Of a stretch of DNA of 12,769 bases, positions 1 to 6,932 are shown piece by piece. A program made the translations under genes and the position numbers. How positions within the stretch are numbered: the first letter of the stretch is position 1; every line of letters starts with the position of its first letter. Source of the stretch: Methanoregulaceae archaeon. Lineage in GTDB: Archaea; Halobacteriota; Methanomicrobia; Methanomicrobiales; Methanospirillaceae. The DNA is taken from positions 1 through 12,769 of the forward strand of contig JALOPT010000026.1 of assembly GCA_025453715.1 (NCBI GenBank). Reading direction: 5' to 3'. The notes beneath the pieces were generated by a model. That model worked only from the letters and a program-made list of their open reading frames with translations. It did no database searches and was not told the DNA's origin.

Positions 1-8
1 AAAAAAAA
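1..8 (-). terminator. Oligo-T terminator of cls
   Basis: Eight A on the plus strand, read as T8 on the minus strand, 14 nt beyond the cls stop codon. Archaeal RNA polymerase terminates at oligo-T without needing a strong hairpin. The run touches the window edge and may be longer. Confidence 0.55.
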
Positions 9-22
9 GCGAATTTCCCTGC

Positions 23-1486
23 TCACAGGATCGGTGAAAAGAGGCGGGAAACCGAAGACCTGACCTTGAAATAACCTGACCTGCTGGCATACCATTCAGG
101 TGTCAGTTCGGTACATTTTGAAAGGTCATCAAGATAGGCCTGCTTCAGTTCCGCGCCAACTTTTTCATCGTAAATAATTGCATTTGTCTCGAAGTTGAGC
201 TGGAAACTCCTCACATCCCAGTTTGCACTCCCAACCGAAGAAACGGTACCATCGATAACAATAGTCTTTGCGTGAAGGAACCCGTTATCATAGGTATAGG
301 CTTTCACACCAGAGTCAAGGAGCTGTTCCACGTATGAATGGCTGGCCCAGTACACGAACATGTGGTCCGGTACGCACGGGATCATGACCCGGACATCAAT
401 TCCTGAAAGGGCTGCGATACGGAGTGCATCGGTAATACTTTCGTCGGGTATGAAATACGGGGACTGGATATAGATGGTCTCGACAGCCGAATTTATCATC
501 TTCAGGTAGGATTCTTTTATCGGGTTCCACCGGGTATCCGGTCCACCGGATACAACCTGGATAGCAGTCCCGTCGAAATGAGGGATTTCATGAAAATACC
601 GGTCATCGATTATCAGCTTGTCAGCTGATGCATAGTTCCAGTCGAGAAAGAACCGTATCTGGGCAATTAATGCACCGTTCCCCTTGATCCGTACCGCGGC
701 ATCCCGCCAGTACCCCCAGCGTTTGTCCAGCCCGAGATAGTCATCGCCAATATTAAACCCGCCAATAAATGCTGTTTCCCCGTCAATAATGGCAATTTTC
801 CGGTGGTTCCTGTAGTTTACCCGGTAGTTGAAATACGAGATCAGGGACGGGAAAAAGACCGCATGCTTTCCTCCGGCAGCCGTGAGTTCATCATAAAAAT
901 GTTTAGGCAGGCCACCACTCCCGACCCCGTCCACGAGCAGCCGTACTTCCACACCTTCCCGGGCTTTACTGGTCAGCGCTTTCATGATATCACGGCCAAG
1001 CCCGTCGTCCTTGAGAATGAAGTACTCCATGTGCACATGGTCGCGGGCACCATGGATTGCTTCAATCAGGTCAGCGAACTTGGCCTTGCCATCGGTATAG
1101 GGTTTCACCTGGTTGTTGAGAGTAATGAGCGCCTGGTTATTCTGGAGCAGCAGCAGTGCCATCCGGAAAATGGCGCCGGACCACCGTTCGGTACCCTTTT
1201 CACCCTTTATTTTAACCTCCTCTACCTGGGATTCAATCAGGCTGATTAATTCGTGGTCAGCACCGGATTTCATGGCAAACATCTTTTCTTTCCGGTAATA
1301 TTGCCCAAATATCAAAAATAAGAAAAAACCGATAAAGGGAAGCAGGAACAGGACTAGAAGCCATGAAAGTGCAGATACAGGGGTTTTTCTCCGGATAAAC
1401 ACAATCGTGATGGCAAAAAAAATGTTTGCGATGATAAGTATCGGCAACAGGAAGTGGTATATCTGGATCAGGTAATCGAGAATCAT
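23..1486 (-). CDS. cls: Cardiolipin synthase-type phospholipase D (membrane)
   Basis: Phospholipase D superfamily enzyme of the cardiolipin synthase type, expected to join polar lipid head groups at the cytoplasmic membrane; in archaea the products would be archaeol-based cardiolipin analogues (family knowledge; substrate inferred). With the ATG start the protein is 487 aa, normal for bacterial-type Cls. Two membrane helices lie at about residues 4-31 and 40-61, followed by a basic YYRKEK stretch. Two HKD catalytic motifs are present: HRKIAIID (about 228-235) followed by GGFNIGDDY, and HAKTIVID (about 405-412) followed by GSANWDVRS. A TTG codon at 1504 could add six residues, but ATG at 1486 has GAGGT eight bases upstream and is preferred. 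The stop is followed on this strand by an oligo-T run. The next gene upstream is co-directional but about 230 nt away with its own T-rich end, so separate transcription is likely. Confidence 0.93.
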   Translation of the reverse strand: MILDYLIQIYHFLLPILIIANIFFAITIVFIRRKTPVSALSWLLVLFLLPFIGFFLFLIFGQYYRKEKMFAMKSGADHELISLIESQVEEVKIKGEKGTERWSGAIFRMALLLLQNNQALITLNNQVKPYTDGKAKFADLIEAIHGARDHVHMEYFILKDDGLGRDIMKALTSKAREGVEVRLLVDGVGSGGLPKHFYDELTAAGGKHAVFFPSLISYFNYRVNYRNHRKIAIIDGETAFIGGFNIGDDYLGLDKRWGYWRDAAVRIKGNGALIAQIRFFLDWNYASADKLIIDDRYFHEIPHFDGTAIQVVSGGPDTRWNPIKESYLKMINSAVETIYIQSPYFIPDESITDALRIAALSGIDVRVMIPCVPDHMFVYWASHSYVEQLLDSGVKAYTYDNGFLHAKTIVIDGTVSSVGSANWDVRSFQLNFETNAIIYDEKVGAELKQAYLDDLSKCTELTPEWYASRSGYFKVRSSVSRLFSPIL

Positions 1487-1492
1487 CTGGCA

Positions 1493-1497
1493 ACCTC
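1493..1497 (-). promoter_or_regulatory. Ribosome binding site deciding the cls start
   Basis: GAGGT on the minus strand lies six bases before the ATG at 1486, and supports this start over the TTG at 1504. Confidence 0.6.
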
Positions 1498-1550
1498 GGG
1501 ACAATGGAAATGTAATAATACTGTTTTTCGGATGATAACCATCAGAACCC

Positions 1551-1560
1551 GTATATTAAT
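1551..1560 (-). promoter_or_regulatory. Putative TATA box of cls
   Basis: ATTAATATAC on the minus strand. Archaeal start sites usually lie about 25 nt downstream, here near 1530, leaving a leader of about 44 nt that includes the GAGGT site. Confidence 0.4.
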
Positions 1561-1604
1561 TTCTTTGCATTTTATTGTAATCCGGCCTCCAGGGGAAATT
1601 TGTG

Positions 1605-1630
1605 AAAAAAATTGCTGAATAACAGAAAAA
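1605..1630 (-). terminator. T-rich terminator of the response regulator gene
   Basis: Minus-strand reading gives T5 (1626-1630) and then T7 (1605-1611), about 85-110 nt past the response regulator stop. There is no strong hairpin; this resembles archaeal oligo-T termination. Confidence 0.4.
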
Positions 1631-1714
1631 CAAGGGGCTATTGTACATGTTACTCACGTCATGCTAAAAATTCTGTATAACGCAGATAAATGATACCTAA
1701 ATGACCTGATGGAA

Positions 1715-2836
1715 TTAAACACCAGTAAGTTCCTGGACAATGACAAACATGACCTGTTCTTCACGGTCGTACTCTCCAACTAAACGGACCGCTACCACAT
1801 CACCACTATCTTTCCTCTTAATTTTGTAATCGAGTGTAAATGGCAGGCCCCCTGTTACCAATGCCTGTTTTGCCCGCTCCAGTGAATCCCGGTATTCGGG
1901 AATGGTGAGGCTGTCGAAGTCAGACTGGGAACATTCGCACGCCGGAAGACCAAACAGGTTTTTTGCACCTTCTGACAGGGTGACCGACCCGGTACCGGTT
2001 TTGTGTTCCCAGTACCCCGAGCGGGCGAGGCGCTCGGCACGGTGATAACGGGCAATATTTGTCTGGAGCACATGTTCCGCCTGTTTCCATCCGGTTATAT
2101 CCCTCGTGGTCATCATCGCCCCCTGGATTTCAGGTACCTCAAGGAGACTCGTAATGACCGATTCTACCGGCATGTATAAACCGTCTGATTTCAGTACGCG
2201 ATACCTCACCGGGTTCCTTACATGGTCTTTCTCAAATGCTGATGAGAATTCCTGCCTGACGGCGGAAGCATCATCAGGGTGGATAAAGTCCATGAATTTT
2301 TTCCCGGTCATATTCATTGCCTTGTAACCGAGCATCGGCTCGACAGGGGGAGATGCATAAATCATCACGCCATCCCGGTTAAGCAGGGTAATAATCTCAT
2401 CTGAGTGCCTGATGATCGTCTGGAACCAGGTCTCGTTCTGCTGGAGCATCCCTTCCACACTGGTCCTCCTGACAAGCTGGCGGATCTTGTGGGCAAGCTC
2501 GGCAAACTGGGCCTTCGGTTCCCCTCCTTTCTGGAGATAGAAATCAGCACCACTATTAATCGCCTCGATTACCACTTCCTCCCGTCCCCTTCCGGTAAAA
2601 AGGATAAACGGGATATCACCTTTTGCTGCACGGACCCTTTTTAAAAATTCGATCCCGTCCATGTGCGGCATCTGGAAATCTGAGACAATTACATCGTAGT
2701 TGATGAGTTCGAGCTGGTCCAGCCCCTGGGTAGCGGAATTCAGGGTCTCTACCTTGATATCGTTCGTCCTCTCGAGGAATAATTTTCCTATTTCAAGAAG
2801 TCCCGGCTCATCATCAACATAGAGAACTTGAATCAT
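1715..2836 (-). CDS. Response regulator with two PAS domains, no kinase
   Basis: Cytoplasmic signalling protein, 373 aa. An N-terminal CheY-like receiver (about 1-120) has acidic pair D8/D9 (YVDDE), phosphoacceptor D53 (SDFQMP), T81 and K103 (LQKGG), so all canonical residues are present. A first PAS domain (about 133-250) contains a typical LNRDGVMIYASPP start, HPDD and ends in TTRDITGWKQAE. A second PAS-like region (about 265-373) ends in VQELTGV. There is no HisKA/HATPase, GGDEF or DNA-binding domain, so output is probably through protein contacts. Receiver-PAS proteins of this type are common in Methanomicrobiales alongside separate histidine kinases; no kinase is encoded here, so the partner must be elsewhere. 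The ATG lacks a clear Shine-Dalgarno site but sits about 15 nt after a predicted start site, next to operator-like repeats. Confidence 0.88.
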   Translation of the reverse strand: MIQVLYVDDEPGLLEIGKLFLERTNDIKVETLNSATQGLDQLELINYDVIVSDFQMPHMDGIEFLKRVRAAKGDIPFILFTGRGREEVVIEAINSGADFYLQKGGEPKAQFAELAHKIRQLVRRTSVEGMLQQNETWFQTIIRHSDEIITLLNRDGVMIYASPPVEPMLGYKAMNMTGKKFMDFIHPDDASAVRQEFSSAFEKDHVRNPVRYRVLKSDGLYMPVESVITSLLEVPEIQGAMMTTRDITGWKQAEHVLQTNIARYHRAERLARSGYWEHKTGTGSVTLSEGAKNLFGLPACECSQSDFDSLTIPEYRDSLERAKQALVTGGLPFTLDYKIKRKDSGDVVAVRLVGEYDREEQVMFVIVQELTGV

Positions 2837-2872
2837 GTTGCAACGGATCTAACGTTGCATAATCCTATGCAA
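2837..2872. promoter_or_regulatory. Operator-like GTTGCA dyads at the response regulator promoter
   Basis: An inverted repeat TTGCAT-N6-ATGCAA (2855-2872) lies directly between the putative TATA box and the predicted transcription start. A second palindrome, GTTGCAAC (2837-2844), touches the start codon. Both share the TTGCA half-site, which suggests two sites for one repressor. The arms are seen directly; protein binding is inference. Confidence 0.4.
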
Positions 2873-2873
2873 T

Positions 2874-2881
2874 AGATATTT
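2874..2881 (-). promoter_or_regulatory. Putative TATA box of the response regulator gene
   Basis: AAATATCT on the minus strand, with a predicted start of transcription near 2851, about 15 nt before the ATG at 2836. Confidence 0.4.
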
Positions 2882-3343
2882 CGATGTTGATACACTCATT
2901 ACCATGAACGGGAAAACGGGACCCCGCAGGTAATAATGCAGGTAAATCAGGTTAATTCCCGGATGGATGTATATTTTAGCATCAGGGTGATTTTGTTGTT
3001 TGAGGGGTACTACGAAGTCCCCGGGTAACGGGTAACCATCCATATACCTCCGGTACACGATCATCAGAATGGGTCCGGTTAAGAACTGCGAGGCCATGAG
3101 TGAGTCTGAAAGGGGAGAAAAGGCGAGAAGGCTGCGTGATTGAAGGATCAGCCCTCTTCCGGTATCACCCAAAAATGAAGAGATCACATCGGATGCAAAT
3201 CCCGGTAACGCAGTGGTACATAACCGTCCCCGGGAAAATGGCACCCCGAAATGGGCCTCCATTTTTATATCGGGCAGAAATTATAGGGATATAATCGTAA
3301 TTGTGCGTTTTTCACTGCGAAATTTTTCACATTCATAAATTAG

Positions 3344-3353
3344 TATAAATATT
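3344..3353 (+). promoter_or_regulatory. TATA box of the DUF4349 lipoprotein gene
   Basis: TATAAATATT, a good archaeal TATA match. The predicted transcription start near 3370-3375 coincides with the start codons at 3366/3375, suggesting a leaderless transcript, and favouring the ATG at 3375. Confidence 0.55.
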
Positions 3354-3365
3354 CATCAGTTTATC

Positions 3366-4310
3366 ATGTTCTTTATGAGCCGAGGTAGCTATGTGACCAT
3401 CGCCCTGCTGATACTTGTTGTTTCTATCATATCAGCAGGCTGCACTGCACTATCAGGAGGGGACAACCAGAAGTCCCTGGTATCAGCCCCGGATCTTGCG
3501 ACAGGCAGGACCAGTTATGATGCGGGGATTGCACAGGGGAGTTATACCCCGGTACCAACCCATGCCCCGGTTGTCGCCGGAAACCATGAGACCGCAGGTA
3601 CTGATGATGCGATTGAACAGAAACTGGTCTATACGGCCCAGGTAAACGTTGAAGTAACCGATGTACCTGCTGCTGTTGATAGTATAAAGACAATTGCAGC
3701 CGGGAAAAACGGGTACGTTGCGTCATCAGCATTCAATACGCTCTATAATGACCACCGGACGGCCACAGTCGTCTTACGAGTCGCGGCGAAAGATTTTGAG
3801 AGCGTACTCGAAGGGGTCAAAGCAATTGGAACAGTAACCTCGTCAAACACAAAAGGAGAAGATGTAACCGCAGAGTATGTCGACCTCCTTGCCCAGAAAG
3901 CCTCATACCAGAACCAGCTCGCCCAATATAATGAAATAATGAAAAAGAGCGAAAAGGTGGAGGATATCATAAAGGTCCAGGAACAGATTGACCGTGTCCG
4001 GACCAGTCTCGACCGGCTCGAGGGCAGGATGCGGTACCTGGATAACCGGATCGATCTTGCGACAATCACGGTGAGCCTGTCGGAAAAAGTACCGGTTGGC
4101 GGGGAGCCGGGACATAGCTTCATCCGCACCATTAACGAGGGTATATCAGGCCTCGTAGGGATGATAGATTTTCTAATCGTTGCATTTTTCACCCTGCTGC
4201 CACTGATAATAATCGGGTTAGCCGTATATGGCGGTTACCTTTGGTACCAGTCAAGAAAAGCCACAAAGGGACTAAAACCACCCCGGCCTGAAGCCCCGGA
4301 AAAGAAATAA
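3366..4310 (+). CDS. DUF4349 family lipoprotein with C-terminal membrane helix
   Basis: Cell-surface protein of 314 aa (311 if started at the second ATG, 3375). The N-terminal signal segment ends in a lipobox SAGC, with Cys at residue 26. A low-complexity linker (about 30-80) leads into the DUF4349 core (about 83-293): an alpha/beta part with KLVYTAQVNVEVTDVPAA and VVLRVAAKDFESVLE, a predicted coiled coil (about 172-225), a return strand DLATITVSLSE, then a long hydrophobic helix (about 263-293) and a short basic/proline tail. The architecture fits a lipid-anchored outer part fixed again by a C-terminal helix. The molecular function of DUF4349 is not established. It has its own TATA box, no Shine-Dalgarno site, and a hairpin terminator just after the stop. 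It converges on the nitroreductase gene. Confidence 0.88.
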   Translation: MFFMSRGSYVTIALLILVVSIISAGCTALSGGDNQKSLVSAPDLATGRTSYDAGIAQGSYTPVPTHAPVVAGNHETAGTDDAIEQKLVYTAQVNVEVTDVPAAVDSIKTIAAGKNGYVASSAFNTLYNDHRTATVVLRVAAKDFESVLEGVKAIGTVTSSNTKGEDVTAEYVDLLAQKASYQNQLAQYNEIMKKSEKVEDIIKVQEQIDRVRTSLDRLEGRMRYLDNRIDLATITVSLSEKVPVGGEPGHSFIRTINEGISGLVGMIDFLIVAFFTLLPLIIIGLAVYGGYLWYQSRKATKGLKPPRPEAPEKK

Positions 4311-4312
4311 AC

Positions 4313-4333
4313 GAGATATAATATCTCATTTTT
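4313..4333 (+). terminator. Hairpin terminator of the DUF4349 gene
   Basis: The arms GAGATAT and ATATCTC around a single A are followed by ATTTTT, three bases after the stop codon. The symmetric stem could also serve the convergent nitroreductase transcript. Confidence 0.6.
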
Positions 4334-4386
4334 CAGGGCGGAAAACATACCTGCGACCAGGTATTCCAGGGTTGCAGGATTTTTTT

Positions 4387-4405
4387 GCCGGGGGGGCCTC
4401 CCGGC
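4387..4405. repeat. GC-rich inverted repeat at the nitroreductase stop
   Basis: GCCGGG (4387-4392) and CCCGGC (4400-4405) form a 6-bp stem touching the stop codon. Read on the minus strand it is followed by A, not T, so it is not a classical terminator; it may act as an RNA 3'-end stabiliser. Confidence 0.3.
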
Positions 4406-5091
4406 TATTCCATCCACCTGGTCACCTGTTCTGCAGGAGGCCGGATGGACGGGGGCAACTGTTCCTGGTAATAGCCGACTGCACAACCGTTCAGTTCGAA
4501 TTCATCCGGCTGGATCCCGAGGAGCCGGCAGAACTCCGGGTCTGATCCCATCTGCCCGGTCACCGAAACCAGCTGGAACCCGAGGTTTAAGGCTGTTGCC
4601 TTGAGCCACATGTTTTCCAGGCAGTGGGCAAGCGATTGCTGTTCTACGGGGGGGAACCCTCTTCGCTCAGCGACCACGATATACCAGGGAGCGGTCTCAA
4701 CTCCCGGTACAACTCCTGCTTTCCGGATCATTTCAAGGCGGTTTGAAAACGTTTCAGCCTTTGAACGCAATTCCGGGTTGTGCTTCATCTTTTTTTCAAG
4801 ATCTTCGGCCATCATGTGGATTTTCTGCATCAGGAGACCACCGGCGATTGTGAGACCGCGGCTGTCCCGGGGAAAAACAAAGAACTGCCTGAAATATTTA
4901 TTGCCCCTGCCTCCAGTCGTGGCAGCAGCAAAGGGAGCGGCAAGACCTGCCTGTATGATCCCGCTGACAGATTCTTTCGGAGGGACATCCATGCGGAACA
5001 TACGGTACGTCCGGCGTGAGCTAATGATCTCATCGAGTATCATTCCGGTGGATTCGTCGAACATGCACATAATCCTTGTTTGGGAATTCAT
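4405..5091 (-). CDS. Nitroreductase family FMN-dependent oxidoreductase
   Basis: Cytoplasmic flavoprotein of the nitroreductase superfamily, 228 aa, a normal length. The family usually binds FMN at a dimer interface and transfers electrons from NAD(P)H to nitro compounds, quinones or flavins; the substrate here cannot be told. Visible features are the N-terminal ISSRRTYRMF segment (about 23-32) with the phosphate-binding arginines, GLAAPFAAATTGGRGNKY (about 49-66), TAPWYIVVAERR (about 133-144), the central helix SLAHCLENMWLKATALNLG (about 153-171) and LLGIQPDEFELNGCAVGYY (about 190-208). The start is uncertain: ATG 5091 lies about 12 nt after a predicted transcription start, while ATG codons at 5070 and 5064 also fit, the latter with AAGGA upstream. 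It is divergent from the following lipoprotein gene. Confidence 0.87.
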   Translation of the reverse strand: MNSQTRIMCMFDESTGMILDEIISSRRTYRMFRMDVPPKESVSGIIQAGLAAPFAAATTGGRGNKYFRQFFVFPRDSRGLTIAGGLLMQKIHMMAEDLEKKMKHNPELRSKAETFSNRLEMIRKAGVVPGVETAPWYIVVAERRGFPPVEQQSLAHCLENMWLKATALNLGFQLVSVTGQMGSDPEFCRLLGIQPDEFELNGCAVGYYQEQLPPSIRPPAEQVTRWME

Positions 5092-5124
5092 GGGTGATGA
5101 AGATGTTTATGTCGTGGCATTGGA

Positions 5125-5134
5125 CTTATATGCC
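5125..5134 (-). promoter_or_regulatory. Putative TATA box of the nitroreductase gene
   Basis: GGCATATAAG on the minus strand, with the predicted transcription start near 5103. Confidence 0.45.
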
Positions 5135-5243
5135 TGTAGTCAGGGAAAAATGGAGAATTCATGCGGATATGACCATGTAATTAGCTAACGGAGAGATAAT
5201 ACAGGCGGTTTTTGGTACCAGTCAACTGTTGTGTACGATAAGA

Positions 5244-5259
5244 TTATACGGTATATTAT
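5244..5259 (+). promoter_or_regulatory. Putative TATA region of the 5273 lipoprotein gene
   Basis: TTATACGG runs into GTATATTA, an A/T-rich stretch centred about 25 nt before the ATG. No Shine-Dalgarno site precedes the start codon, so a leaderless transcript is likely. Confidence 0.4.
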
Positions 5260-5272
5260 CCGATAGTCAGTC

Positions 5273-5782
5273 ATGAAGCTTTCAATCCTTGTATTGAGCC
5301 TTGTACTCGCTGTTGCGTTTGTATTAACAGCAGGGTGTACACAGACTGCAACGCCACCGGTGGTAACACCAACACCAACTGCAAGCCCTGTCGCTACACC
5401 CGTCGTTCCCCAGACTACGGCACCAGCAGCAACCGTTCAACAGGTAGGGATGGGTACTCCGGGACCAACTCAAATGCTCCCGGTTGATTATATGCTTGAT
5501 TTCATGGTGCAGGGTAACGGGGATACCGCAAACCCCTACATGGCTGTGACACTCCGGGGAGGAAACGGGATGAACCTGGATTCCCGCATTGATGTAACCT
5601 TCACAAAGCCGGATGGGACTTCACAGCAGGACTTCATGCTACCCCCGTTCTATGTAGGACAGCAGGTAACATTCCCGTCAAGCACCTACCAGAACAGGGT
5701 AGAGATCTGGGTGACTGCACCGACGGTAGGGAAAGTCAAGACATATGACCAGATAGTCCCATTCAAATCACTAAATCCATAA
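5273..5782 (+). CDS. Small secreted lipoprotein, unknown function
   Basis: Exported lipoprotein of 169 aa. The signal segment MKLSILVLSLVLAVAFVL is followed by lipobox TAGC with Cys at residue 22. A Thr/Pro/Val/Ala-rich linker (about 23-60) would span the S-layer space, and a globular domain (about 73-169) has alternating hydrophobic residues typical of a beta sandwich (YMAVTLRGGNG, DVTFTKPDG, QVTFPSSTYQNRVEIWVTAP). I recognise no family by name; similar lipoproteins are common in Methanomicrobiales. It looks monocistronic, with its own promoter, divergent from the nitroreductase gene and closed by a T-rich terminator. Surface location is well supported; role is unknown. Confidence 0.85.
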   Translation: MKLSILVLSLVLAVAFVLTAGCTQTATPPVVTPTPTASPVATPVVPQTTAPAATVQQVGMGTPGPTQMLPVDYMLDFMVQGNGDTANPYMAVTLRGGNGMNLDSRIDVTFTKPDGTSQQDFMLPPFYVGQQVTFPSSTYQNRVEIWVTAPTVGKVKTYDQIVPFKSLNP

Positions 5783-5802
5783 GGACGGGATTTCAGGACA
5801 AA

Positions 5803-5817
5803 TTTTCTATCTTTTTT
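5803..5817 (+). terminator. T-rich terminator of the 5273 lipoprotein gene
   Basis: TTTTCTATCTTTTTT about 20 nt after the stop codon, an archaeal-type oligo-T end without a clear hairpin. Confidence 0.5.
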
Positions 5818-5873
5818 ACCGGCTTAACAAACCCGTTTCTGGTCCAGCCCTGGTACAGATAGCCACGGGTTAG

Positions 5874-5899
5874 TTACATATAGTCTCATTCTATATACC
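5874..5899 (+). promoter_or_regulatory. Putative promoter of the DUF2178-XRE operon
   Basis: Two TATA-like elements, TTACATATAG (5874-5883) and CTATATACC (5891-5899). The first would give a leader of about 27 nt containing the Shine-Dalgarno site; the second would start almost on it. Confidence 0.4.
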
Positions 5900-5930
5900 A
5901 GATGTAGAATTCCATTAACAGAGGGAGATA

Positions 5931-6386
5931 TTGAAGAAGAATACCTTTTACCTCATCGTCGGTTGTATTGCCATTACACTGGTCGGACTGTTCTGGTACT
6001 CTGATGTGATCCGCCAGCCGCTCCTGATTGAAATCGCATTTATCGTGGCTGTTGCTGCAATCTACCTCATCCGTCGCCAGGTAACTGACCTGAAAGAGGA
6101 TGAACGGGACGTGAAGATTACTGAACAGGCTGTGCTCCGGACGATGCAGGTCTTCTGGGTCGTCTTTTGTGCTTTTTCTATCGGAGCGGTAATGCAGTTA
6201 CTCAGGGCACCCTCATTTCCCCGGGGGTTTCACATGGAACCACCCCCGATCCTTCCGGAACTGCTTTCGCCACGGATGATCGGGTTTGTCCAGCTCGGCC
6301 TCCTCTGCCTGATGATTTTCCTGTACGTCGGCTTCAGGATCTATTACGCAGGTAAATACGGGGGATGGGAAACCGATGAGGAATAA
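5931..6386 (+). CDS. DUF2178-like four-helix membrane protein, TTG start
   Basis: Integral membrane protein of 151 aa with four predicted helices at about 5-24, 30-48, 71-92 and 114-138. Between helices two and three is the cytoplasmic signature LKEDERDVKITEQAVLRTMQVF, which resembles the DERD(E)-x-I-x-x-x-A-x-R motif of DUF2178 proteins; these are typically encoded beside a small XRE regulator, as here. Function is not established; a role with the regulator in sensing or in a toxin/antitoxin-like pair is only a possibility. The start is TTG, supported by GAGGGAG six bases upstream and by the first helix beginning directly after it; no in-frame ATG fits. The 3' end overlaps the next gene by 11 nt, implying translational coupling. 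Confidence 0.8.
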   Translation: MKKNTFYLIVGCIAITLVGLFWYSDVIRQPLLIEIAFIVAVAAIYLIRRQVTDLKEDERDVKITEQAVLRTMQVFWVVFCAFSIGAVMQLLRAPSFPRGFHMEPPPILPELLSPRMIGFVQLGLLCLMIFLYVGFRIYYAGKYGGWETDEE

Positions 6387-6588
6387 GATCAAGGTATTCC
6401 GGGCAATTCATGACCTGACCCAGGAAAACCTTGCGCTATTGATTGGCGTCAACCGACAGACGATCCTCGCCATTGAGAAAGGGAAATATGTCCCTTCTCT
6501 TGACCTTGCATTCCGGATAGCCCGGTACTTCGGAGTCCCAATCGAAGAAGTATTCATTTACGAAGATGAAGAACAGAACAAGAGTTAG
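6376..6588 (+). CDS. XRE/Cro-family helix-turn-helix regulator, short form
   Basis: DNA-binding protein of 70 aa, consisting almost entirely of one Cro/C1-type HTH domain: KVFRAIHDLTQENLALLIGV (scaffold and positioning helix), NRQTILAIEKGKYVPSL (recognition helix about 26-34 and the ExGKxxPS turn), and LAFRIARYFGVPIEEVF. The acidic tail EDEEQNKS is short. The length matches the stand-alone YozG-like XRE regulators that pair with DUF2178-type membrane proteins. The ATG lies inside the last codons of the upstream gene, with GGGGATGGG about nine bases before it, so the two are made from one mRNA. It probably regulates its own operon; the target site is not evident. Confidence 0.92.
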   Translation: MRNKIKVFRAIHDLTQENLALLIGVNRQTILAIEKGKYVPSLDLAFRIARYFGVPIEEVFIYEDEEQNKS

Positions 6589-6633
6589 CTAAAATTTTCT
6601 CCCTTATATGCATTGTAATTGTTTCCTTCGTCC

Positions 6634-6672
6634 AGCGAAACGATCGCTAATGATAGTATGTAACTTTTTTTT
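6634..6672 (+). terminator. Terminator of the DUF2178-XRE operon
   Basis: A small stem AGCGA-AACGA-TCGCT is followed after about 15 nt by T8 (6665-6672). An earlier T-rich stretch just past the stop codon could also terminate. Confidence 0.45.
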
Positions 6673-6793
6673 AGAATTCTCTACGGAAATCCGGCAATAG
6701 CAGAGCAAAGCAGTTGTAATCAGTTGTATCCGCTATCTGGATGAACGGTACATGTGCAGAGCGAGGAAGAGGTAATGGGAATACCCTTGACAA

Positions 6794-6813
6794 TGCTATG
6801 TCATGACATAGCA
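6794..6813. promoter_or_regulatory. Perfect 20-bp palindrome, operator candidate
   Basis: TGCTATGTCA joined directly to TGACATAGCA, a 10+10 palindrome without spacer. About 0.01 such sites are expected by chance in a window this size. It lies just upstream of a TATA-like box, the position of an activator or repressor site for a dimeric protein. As RNA it has no loop and would fold poorly, which favours a DNA-level role. Confidence 0.55.
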
Positions 6814-6817
6814 AGGA

Positions 6818-6827
6818 TTAAATATTG
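6818..6827 (+). promoter_or_regulatory. Putative TATA box downstream of the palindrome
   Basis: ATTAAATATT starts five bases after the palindrome. The predicted transcription start is near 6849, just before the small ORF at 6858. Confidence 0.4.
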
Positions 6828-6857
6828 TGGGGTCTAAAACCCTGATCAGGTAAGCTC

Positions 6858-6932
6858 ATGTCTGTTATGGTGTGTAAACGCAACACAGATACTATCCAGG
6901 TGACAGACACCTTCTTTTTCTTCTTTAGATAG
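6858..6932 (+). CDS. Possible 24-aa leader peptide with five Phe codons
   Basis: A very short frame reading MSVMVCKRNTDTIQ..., then TDTFFFFFR and a stop. AGGT lies six bases before the ATG. The five consecutive Phe codons next to the stop, followed at once by a strong hairpin, look like an amino-acid attenuation leader of the bacterial pheL kind. However, the Phe codons are also the pyrimidine tract of a possible terminator, so the frame could be accidental, and ribosome-mediated attenuation is not established in archaea. Low confidence that it is translated. Confidence 0.25.
   Translation: MSVMVCKRNTDTIQVTDTFFFFFR
6898..6927 (+). terminator. Hairpin plus pyrimidine tract, terminator candidate
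   Basis: Stem AGGTG-ACAGA-CACCT followed by TCTTTTTCTTCTTT. It would end a transcript of about 75 nt starting near 6849, implying either a small RNA or premature termination ahead of the 7131 gene. Confidence 0.45.

Larger units (their letters stand above)
2837..3365. other. 529-bp intergenic region, divergent promoters
   Basis: This lies between the divergent response regulator and DUF4349 genes. It holds the minus-strand promoter and dyads at its left end and the plus-strand TATA-like box at 3344. A minus-strand open frame (2849-3262) fills most of the middle but has no recognisable domain, no Shine-Dalgarno site and uneven codon use. I see no RNA gene. Confidence 0.5.

Noticed and set aside
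803..1249. 148-aa open frame on the plus strand
   Set aside because: It is antisense to the catalytic region of cls, which has both HKD motifs; no domain or ribosome site of its own.
2849..3262. 137-aa open frame on the minus strand upstream of the response regulator
   Set aside because: It has no recognisable domain, no Shine-Dalgarno site and no clear codon bias. Its 3' end covers the promoter and dyads of the response regulator. A small gene cannot be excluded.
4601..5188. 195-aa open frame on the plus strand
   Set aside because: Antisense shadow of the nitroreductase gene, whose family motifs are clear on the minus strand.
4241..5225. TTGGTACCAGTCAA occurs near 4241 and near 5212
   Set aside because: One 14-bp match inside a coding region and in an intergenic region is close to chance expectation for a window this size.
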